A DNA stretch of 64,000 nucleotides from Lucifuga dentata (Eukaryota; Chordata; Actinopteri; Ophidiiformes; Bythitidae): assembly GCA_014773175.1 (NCBI GenBank), contig VXCM01001306.1, positions 1 through 64,000 on the forward strand, read 5' to 3'. Each line of letters opens with the position of its first letter. Position 1 is the stretch's first letter. The notes below the pieces were generated by a model, which made no database searches, had not been told where the DNA came from, and was given only the letters and a program-made list of their open reading frames with translations. A program made the translations under genes and the position numbers. This document shows positions 55,062 to 64,000 of the stretch, one piece after another.

Positions 55062-57044
55062 TCTTTCTTTATCTGACAGAAAGTTTTTTTTAAACCAGAT
55101 ATTAATCCTGTGGATCAAAGAGAAGCTCCCACTGGCCTGTGGACAGAGCACTAGCGCCCTCTAGAGGCCAGGACTTTTTGGAGAGTGACTATCGTGGAGT
55201 GACCGCGTACTGTATGATCACACTTAAATCTCTCACTTTGGTTCACGGATTTTTTTTTTTTTTTTTTTTTCTTTCTGTGTGTGTGCTGTTTTATCTGTTT
55301 TTTCTAATTATTCTAGTTATGTAATTGTCACAATTATTAATTAAATGCACATATTTCAATCAAATGACTTTTCACAGTGATGTATGAATTTCTTTACAGA
55401 GGATTGACAGAATCAAACAAAAAAGATTAACTTCTGAATGTTTTGTTATTTACTTTTTGGAATAGTACTACCACAGTAAAATGTATAATACATTTATTAA
55501 TTGCAGATTCTCCAGAACCAAATGAATGATATTGGTAGTAACACCCTGTTGATGCTCTACAACATATTGTCAAACATACTGCCAAAAAGCAACTTATACA
55601 ACTAATTATTACACTAGGTTAACATTTCAATTGATAATTAAACCTTACTGTCCCATAAGTAGGGTTGTAAAGTTCTCAGAAAATGTGTCTTTTTGGAAGA
55701 ATTTTAGGGAATTTTAGGGAATTTATGGCTTTTACAATATTTCTCATGATTGGTTTTGTTGTTGGTGGGACCTATGTTTGTGTGGTGTGTTGAAGATGTT
55801 GGTTAAACAGATTTTAAATTTTTTTTAAAAAACATGTCAGAGCATTTGTTATACAGCTTTTAACCTGTTAAAACCAGTTCTGCCACGATACTGTTTAATA
55901 TCTATTGATGCATTGTTGAGATTCAACGGTGGACCATTAAAATTTACTAATAGAATTTAATGTATTTAGAGTGGATGGCATTAAATTAAGTTTTACGAAT
56001 AATAACATTATAATGAAATGAATAGTAAAATAGTGAAATAGGAGTATAACTGAATATTAATCACAATCATTTACCTAATTTGTATTACATTTTTATATTT
56101 AATTTTTACATTTACCTGTAATTGTTTGCCATATAGCATACATAGGCTATCCTTGGTACTCTTTGATCCTCCATACAGCCTTTCTGAACATTTAGAACTT
56201 TATCTCAAAGATATGTCATTTAAAGATTTAAAATGAAAGTTACATCCCTGTTTGTGTGAAAAATAAACAAATAAATGCACATGTTTCACTAAATGTGAGT
56301 CCATGAAATAATTTTTGGTAATTGCTGGTTTTTCCCATAAGGAGGCAAAACAGCACCTTTTTGCTTCTATGATATAAGGCATAATTACGGACACACACAC
56401 ACACACACACACACTCATACACACACACACCATAAATGTTGACTTTATTTGGACCAAAATAGGTCATTCCCTTTTAGCTATTATATTGAAAGTTAAATGA
56501 TTCAGCAACAGATTCAGCCACAGGGTGGTGCTATAGAACAATACCAAGAGATTAAAATTTCATACACACACACACACACACTCACACAGATAAGTTTTTG
56601 CTGAGTACTGAGATGAAGGCTTAACCCAGGACCCTGTGGCAGATGGTCTGAGTTTGGGTCTGTGTGCCCTGCAGCTAATCTGCAGGTGAACAGGTCAAAG
56701 CCACACTTAACGCCTCTCATCATGAGACATGATAACACACATCTTACATGCTTTGTGCCAAAATTATAAATGGATCTGTGTGTGTGTTGTATTGTGGGTA
56801 AAATTCATCATGATAATCAAATAATTGACACTCGTCATTCAGTTCATTTTATTGTAAAATATCTTTAACGTCACTGACAGTTTTACAACAAAATACAAGA
56901 AGCTGTTGAGTCGAATAAACAACAGGGTTCCTCCCTGTTAGTGTGAGATTAATGATTAGGCACATTAACTTCCACACACAATATAATCTAATCACACACT
57001 TCTTTCTCATGTATTACCAGTATTGTAGTCAGTGGAAGATTACA

Positions 57045-57047
<3 letters not shown>

Positions 57048-57094
<47 letters not shown>
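57048..57094. repeat. (GT)n microsatellite
   Basis: About 23 GT units. Confidence 0.95.
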
Positions 57095-57097
<3 letters not shown>

Positions 57098-59896
57098 GAG
57101 GTAATCCATTGGTTAGTGATGCATCTACGAATGACAGATGGTTTGTGTAGCAAATGCATGCTCAGTAAAGACAGTGTTAACAACCAGGAAGTAGAGTATC
57201 TGGATTCTCTCTCTCTCTTTCTGCATGCGTGTGTGTGCGTGTGTGCGCGCAATCTTCCTAAAGAGCTTTGATGCCTTCCCTGCATCACTACCTGGTCTAA
57301 TCGCCCGTACCAGCTGTCAGCACGTCATCCTCCCTCCTTTTTCTCTGCATCCACCAGCAGCACTTAACCTCACCTCCTCTACACTTGTCCATAATGGCCT
57401 TCACGCTGAAACATGATGAACATTAGCAGCGTTCACACACTGAGCTCTCTGGGTGTCATTTTGTCCCACCAAACGGTATTTCAGCTAATATGTTCTCTTT
57501 TGGTGAGCATTGCCTGAAGCTAATTTATGATAGAACATTATACAGATTTGACAGATTTGACCCTTGACATTAATAACAATACTGCTCTTGAGCTCCCCCC
57601 CCCCCNCACCCCCACCACCCACCACCACCATCATGTATCTTTAAAACTAGGAAAACCCTGTTAACATTAGATTTAGTATCTCCAAATCCAAGATGGAATT
57701 TTTATAGCTGCACCAAATGGAAAATTCTAGATGTCTGATGCATCACTTTATGTACATTTCCCTGTAACTGGGCATCTGAGGGAGGGGCTTGAATGTTGAA
57801 CTGTGGTAGCTGCTGCTGACACTAATGCAAGATTTACAACAGGCCTTCACACACAACCACCCACAATATCTCAACCAAACTCATGAACACAATTGATTTA
57901 TTGACTGGGGCAGATGATAGTCAAGTCAATGCTTAATGGCCTGCGTATGGATTTATGGGTTTTGGCCCAATAACAAAAAGTCTCCTTCTCCCATACCTTC
58001 AGTCTTAGGGTCTAAACATTACACTAAGAGTTTCATGTCATGATCAGTTACAGTAAATGTGGCCAAAACAACCCAGTATGACAGTAGCATCTGAAGAGAG
58101 GAGGCAGAGGAGAATGGAAGAAGAGGAGAAAGACAAACAGGAATCATAACGTATAGAGATGTTTTTCTAACCAGAGTTTGTGATGAATTTGTGTCTGTCG
58201 CTTATTGTTTTGTTTACGAGCGATGAAAGTTCTCTGGTTGACGTTGCTCTTAGGCAGAGTTTCCATGGTGTTCTGAGACTGCAAGAACACACAGGGAGGA
58301 TATTCCAGTTTAACTCCTCTCTGCTCTGCCTGCAGTCACTCACACTCACACACACCCACCCAGAACCCACCCAAACCAGCTACTCATGACTTTTGGTAAC
58401 ACCCACTATTGATAGATAAAATGACAAATTGGGTATTGAGTCTTAATGCTGCAGGAGTCCAGTGATGCTCCGCACATTTTCATGAGCGTTTAATCAAAAA
58501 AAAAAAAAAAAAANAAAAAAAAAAAAAAAAAGCTTCTTGCTGAAGTTTCCTTCTATATGTCTCCAGCAGGCAGCAGGCAGGTAAAAGCTCTCATTCAGTT
58601 GTTGGCAAGTCTAGAACCACCGGATCCTTCGAGCCCACCAGTGTGAGTTCTACTATTGCCAAACACTGTGGGAGAGTGCATGGATAACCACCACCAGGCC
58701 TCTGCAAGGGACTGAGCTTCAGGTTACATGAGACTGCATCTAAGAGATAAAGTACAGGCCTCCATGGTAACCAGGGATATCTGAGAGGGCCGACAAAATC
58801 GATCAAATCCATAGTTTATCCTCCCCAACTCTTTCTCCTCTCTTTATATATTTCTCTCTCACACACAAAAATCACAAGACACCAGAATATATGATGTCAC
58901 CGGACTAGATCATTAGGTTTGTATGCCCCTTTAGCTAAAAACAAACAAACAAACAAACAAACAGTTGAATGTCTGTCTTGTCCTACATTGGCACTACACA
59001 TGATTGCTCAAACAAACAGAAACAAAACAAAAATGTGCTAGTGCCAAAATGGGCAAAGAAGATGGAAAATGCTTTGGCCGATGTGGCTGCTGGCCTGAAC
59101 GTGGAAAGCAGAGAGGCTAAGGCAGAATGGGACAGACACAGGTAGTGTGGTTCTTTCTCTACTCTGTTTATGGCCCTATGGTAATTCACTGATAGTGTGC
59201 TGTGACAGTGAATTCTACCAGTGCCATACACAGAACAGGAGGAGATGTAATCCCAAAGTGCCACTCTTCTGCAGCTAACAGAGAATTTAACAGATACACA
59301 GAGATCTGTTGAAACCTGACCATCTTTTCTCTTATAACCAACCAAATGTAACCTGACATCCTGGATACTTCTTCATGCTCAGCTTCTGCTTTTATATCCT
59401 GTAAAACCTCTGCTAATTTGCATTTAGCCAGTCTTGTCGTTTTTAGTTCAGGGGTCTTTTACAGTTGTGTGTAGTGAGGAACTAAGTAGACAGTATCAGA
59501 GTCTGTAGTGTACTCTAACGCATGGGACGAGGAGTAAATCCACCCATGGCATCTGCTCCTGGAATAGACCTTCAGCATGTTTTCCCCAAACCTACCCAGT
59601 TAATTTAACCAAGTACTACATCTGCCCAGACAGTAAGAATATTTAAGGATATTCATGAAGGCCCTACAGTATATGTTCAACCTCCTTGTGTGTCGAAACT
59701 GCATTCCAGTATTTCTAAGGGTGTATAGTTTTTGCTTCCATAAGTGCCATCCTTGCCCGGAGAAGGCACAGTTCTACTGCGCAGATTGATTCAGGCTGTG
59801 GGGAATGATGCGCTAAGTGATTTTTGAGATGCTCCAAATGGGTCCCAAAGCAGGGCTCATCTTCCAGTTTCCGGGAGAGATCAATAGAGTAAAAAG

Positions 59897-59897
<1 letters not shown>

Positions 59898-59956
<59 letters not shown>
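59898..59956. repeat. (AG)n microsatellite
   Basis: About 29 AG units, one of the longest uninterrupted purine tracts in the window. Confidence 0.95.
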
Positions 59957-59959
<3 letters not shown>

Positions 59960-62572
59960 AAACTGATGTGAAGAGACTGGGCTTTGTTTTTGTCTGCTCC
60001 TCCTATTATCTTGCCTTTAGGCCTACTAAGGTATAATCACATTGTCTGTAATAATTAGTCTACACACCAAACTCAACATTTCTGGAGCAATCTAACAGTG
60101 GGCATACAACATTTGATCAAAAAGTAGAATAGCCTTCTTCAGATCACTTAATAAAGTCGATACCTATACAATATTAAAGGATGAACCCATACAAGCAGCA
60201 CAATCACTTTTGTCTTTGCAAAATAAAGTTAGAAAACGTTTTATCATGACATTCTAAGTAGCATTGAACTCTATATAAAAAATAAATCATAAAGTACTGA
60301 TTTACAGAGATATTGTTTATTGCTTTTCCCTATCATCAGCTTAGCTGGAGGTCATTAATATTCACTTAGTTCATCAATATGCTAACAATAACATTTGCAG
60401 CTTGAAGGATATGCATGCATTTAAAGTGTAGAGGCCTGTGGAGATATCGTGCAGATTCTTACCTCCATAAGATGATTCTCTATCCTCATTGCACGCTATA
60501 AAATTCGTTATAAAAAAAGCAACAACTTTACGTTGATTCATTCCTTTAAAACATCCTGCAGTACCAAATTGTCCTTGAATCGGACTTGGTGCAGATGAAT
60601 CGCTGCATGCTCCTGGTGGAGGACAGCTGACTTCTTTTTTTTTTTTTTTTTTTTTTTTTGGTACATCTTCATCCCTCTGGTCGTCCAGTGTAAGTTTACC
60701 ACTCAAATCTTCATCTCTCTTCCCTCACAGTCCTCAACTGCTTGGCATGTCTGGGGATTTTCTAGTGGACAGGTAATTAGTTGGTAAGCATCTTAACCCG
60801 GTGGCAGAATAGTAATCCACGCCACCCTCCTCCTTCTCCTTCTGCTGCCCGTGCGCAGGCGATTCCTCTGCGTTTTTACGCACGGGACGCGCACTGCGGA
60901 GGTGATGATGTTGGACATTTGAGCAATATTTGACTGAGGAAAACCGCTGGATAATGATGCAAGGCTGCCCCAAAACATGTTTAACTGCACAAGCAAAATA
61001 TGTTAAAGCAGTAAAGTTAGGTTGATGCTACTTTAAATTTGATATAAGATTTTTGTCAGGTGGGAAACACGTTCAAATGAATTTATCCCGCTTCATGCAC
61101 TAAACACTTTACGCATAAAACCCTGCGGTTTGCCATTAGACAGGGACCTACCAGCATCCATCGGGTGTGGCATCCTGTCCAGTGGTGCAACCAGGCCTCT
61201 TCTCCAGCCTGTTGATCCCCCTCTGATCCCCGCATGGCACCAAGTCTCTGAGCGCAGGCCTCTAATGCTCCTGGTTATATACGATCACCCAAAACTCTCC
61301 TCCAGGCTCATTTACCTGCTGTCGGTGATTATTAGACAGATTGCAAGTGGAAAAAGATGCATAATCCTTTCAGCTGATGCGTCTCCGTCAGAGTGGGGTA
61401 GAACAGGTTTGGGTTACGGATCTTTCTGTCAGGTTGAAGTTGACACTGAAATCCACCCATGCATCCTTTGTCCTCTCCATACATTATGAAGGAGGCGCAG
61501 CCGGTCAGCAGCGTCTGATCGCCCTCTGCGCGGCGCTGCAGGAGGCTCATGTTACTCACATAACTTTACTCATCACTGGCTGGACTAGATTAAGACCACT
61601 TTTATTATTCCTAAAACTCGTTAAACAGCTCACCTCCTTGTTTGCAACTTCAAAAAAGGATCAAAAAAGAAACTTCACACTTAAAAAAATAAACAAACTT
61701 ACTTTTCAAAATATTATTTAATTTGCGTAAAATGGATGTCAGCTCTATGATTGTTAAATTGTTTCAGGTGAATGTGAATAATTCTATCCAAAGTCTTTTC
61801 TGAGACTTTTCTATTTTCTCACCTGCGCAAGAGAAAAGCTCAGTAACAATGTTTCTGATTATTTTAACAGCTAAAAAAAATATAAATACATTTAATACAT
61901 AAACATACTAAATATCTTATTTAATTGACGGCCAATGCCTTGAGAAAAACACTTTAAACCCTTAAAGTCATTTTCTTGTTAAAGTGATCTGGTACTGTGG
62001 CGTTACTCTGCAGCCTGATTAACTGATGTTGAAATTGGAAACGGAACATGTTGAGAAAGACGCAGGACACATGAATATTTCATCACATCACTATAGTGTC
62101 GGTGTGTGTCTGTTAAAAAGTTTAAAAAGTGTTACATCCTGATCTACTCAGAAACACACCGTGCATGTTTTTCATTCATTCATTCATTTACTCATCGTAA
62201 AATACAAACAATTCAGTCTTTATCCGTTCAGGACTTTAAAATATTTTCTCTGTAATTTAGGAAATAAAACAATAATTGACAGCTTTAGCACAAACCAAAC
62301 CCTCAGGGTCCTCATGACCTCTTGTTGCAAAGGAACTGCTTTGAAGAAACCATCAAATAATATTATACTAATTATGCTATAATACTGTATATTATAATAA
62401 TATTATTTTAATTACACCCAATTACTATACACAGTATGTAGTAATTGGGTGTGAATTTATAGATATTTTATTCTTTTGTTTGAAGGATAAGAAAGAGTAG
62501 GGTCTCTTAGATCATAAAGATAATACATGGAAATGATCAATAGCTTTGTTTTACCTATGACAGACATAGATA

Positions 62573-62591
62573 GACAGACAGACAGACAGAC

Positions 62592-62638
<47 letters not shown>

Positions 62639-62651
62639 NAGACAGACAGAC

Positions 62652-62704
<53 letters not shown>
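62573..62704. repeat. (TAGA)n/(CAGA)n microsatellite
   Basis: Alternating blocks of CAGA and TAGA units with an N at 62,639. The block order CAGA-TAGA is repeated on both sides of the N, so the array may be partly duplicated by the assembly. Confidence 0.95.
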
Positions 62705-62705
<1 letters not shown>

Positions 62706-63307
62706 GTCCAACATTATTGGAACCCATGCCCTTTTTTTGAAAAAATATTATCAAAATAAAGCCTCATCAAAACAGCTGCCCTCAGCTTTAATGACAGTTT
62801 GACACATTTCAAGAGTTTCTCTAGATATAATCTTGGCTAAAATTTCTCAAGATTATCTAGAAAAACTCTTAAAAATGCCCAAAATATGTTAACCTGTCAT
62901 CAAAACATTCCTTCTGAAGAAACTCCCAGAGCTGTTTGGCACTGCATGGTTGTTTTGACCTTTTGATCCCACACACTTCAATGCGAGAGAGCTCTGGTTA
63001 CTGTATTGGCCAAGACATGAACTCACACAACCAGATATTTGGTTGTGTGAATAATTGCTGCACAGTAAGTATTTACAATTAATTTCAGGTGATTTCGCCA
63101 TCATTAAGTGTGAATCATAAAATAGAGAATTTAGAGCCCTTCCAGTAAGCTATATTCTTTTTTCCTGCTTATATTTCATGAATATCTAAATGCAGCATGG
63201 TGCTTTACAAACAAACACCACAGTCGCTATTCAAACCTCAAAAATAATGAGCCATACATACTTCTAGTAAAAATTATTAATGTATAGATGTCCCATTAAT
63301 TTTGGAC
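62706..63307. mobile_element. Tc1-like MITE next to TAGA repeat
   Basis: The left end GTCCAACATTATTGGAAC (62,706) and right end GTCCCATTAATTTTGGAC (63,290-63,307) are inverted repeats matching at about 15 of 18 positions. The interior includes AGCTTTAATGACAGTTTGAC, typical of fish Tc1-like MITEs. TAGATAGA sequence flanks both sides, so it probably inserted into the microsatellite. No transposase frame is present. Confidence 0.65.
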
Positions 63308-64000
63308 CCTTGTGTAGATAGATTGGACTGCCCTCTAGTGGAGGAAAGATATACAACATGCATCCTGGCCACCACAGAGCACAAGACTGATTCATTTTCT
63401 GTTCAAGTGAATATCCGGTTGAACAAATCAAACAAGATTCATCTGAACAAAATCAACAGCTTGACGACAAACTAACTTACACACTTACACTCTCATGATC
63501 TTACAAGTTCAGCAATGATGTGATACAAACAAGCATTTACAGACATATGTCTTGTATAATTTTTTTTATTTTTTTTATTTCTTCAAGTTACAAGGGGAAG
63601 CACATTTATCCATTTTTTGCCTTTAAAAATCAGGGATATCTTGATTTATATCCTGGACATCAGGGGTTAAAGACCAAATAAAAAATATTCAAACAAATTA
63701 TAGGCATCAAATATGTGTCTCATCAATAAAAGAACATAATACACTGATGAATCCAGATGACAACAAACAACAAAGATGGACAGCGTTTGTTTTTCCTGCA
63801 AATAACAAAACCTCAAAGCAACATTTCCAATGAGATCATCTCCTAAGAACTACACCAACATGTATTTGGTTATCAGGGTGATTACAGCCATTCATTCTAG
63901 GCTATTTAACATTGAATACATTTTTTTAATATGCTAGTTTTACAAACCTATGCTAATTTTCATTTGAAGGTAAATACCCTCTTGAGTTAATGGATACCAG

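Larger units (their letters stand above)
55010..64000. other. downstream of ahcyl2; no gene recognised
   Basis: Nine kb without a supportable gene. Contents are CA/GT tracts (55,017-55,059, 56,391-56,413 and 57,048-57,094), a poly-C run with an N (57,606), a poly-A run with an N (58,514), (AG)n, TAGA/CAGA repeats and a Tc1-like MITE. There are also small perfect hairpins at 62,414-62,452 (14-bp arms, ACACCCAATTACTA) and about 63,025-63,052 (TCACACAACCA). A patch at 60,780-60,960 and 61,480-61,560 is richer in CpG and could be a promoter or exon of an unseen gene, but no homologous peptide was found. The ahcyl2 3'UTR must occupy the left part. Confidence 0.5.

Noticed and set aside
61130..61721. 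119-aa and 114-aa open frames
   Set aside because: Overlapping frames without recognisable domains or splice sites; composition looks random.
62577..62704. Regularly spaced repeats resembling a CRISPR array
   Set aside because: They are uninterrupted 4-bp TAGA/CAGA units without unique spacers, in a vertebrate genome.

Overview
The window is genomic DNA from a bony fish, most likely a teleost. The evidence is four split protein-coding loci with vertebrate exon phases, many long CA/GT microsatellites, a tRNA-derived SINE, Tc1-like remnants and many short inverted-repeat DNA transposons. No bacterial operon, CRISPR array, rRNA or intact tRNA gene was seen. There are 23 single-N positions. About ten sit between two identical copies of 64-67 bp, and the rest sit in homopolymers or simple repeats, which is the signature of unmerged contig overlaps in a short-read assembly.  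Layout. (1) 1-12,548 is intron 1 of magi2 (minus strand), filled with repeats: a LINE reverse-transcriptase fragment, a SINE, two TTAA-bounded MITEs, three perfect hairpins and a duplicated ~190-bp segment. (2) 12,549-12,846 is the first coding exon of magi2 (synaptic/junctional scaffold) with a CpG-rich 5' region. (3) 20,566-29,191 is a complete eight-exon gnai1 (minus strand, 354 aa), with an NRF1-type palindrome about 400 bp upstream of its ATG. (4) 40,504-42,818 is an M2-type muscarinic receptor gene (plus strand, 452 aa) whose coding sequence is cut by two introns. (5) 47,004-55,009 is an ahcyl2-type gene (Long-IRBIT, plus strand) with three candidate alternative first exons and fifteen common coding exons. 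(6) 55,010-64,000 contains no gene I can support; it holds microsatellites and a Tc1-like MITE.  The genes fit a signalling theme. The M2 receptor couples to Gi, and gnai1 encodes the Gi alpha subunit. Ahcyl2/IRBIT proteins act on IP3 receptors and bicarbonate transporters. Magi2 scaffolds receptors at junctions. In human, MAGI2 and GNAI1 are neighbours on 7q21, and CHRM2 and AHCYL2 lie on 7q32-33, so the window probably reflects old chromosome linkage rather than a functional cluster.  The most interesting observations are: a TTAA-bounded MITE family with giant fold-back derivatives (seven copies plus a remnant in the first 42 kb); a muscarinic receptor intron made mostly of one such element; an Ala in place of the priming phosphoserine of the IRBIT domain; and alternative first exons that change the residue beside a protein phosphatase 1 docking motif.
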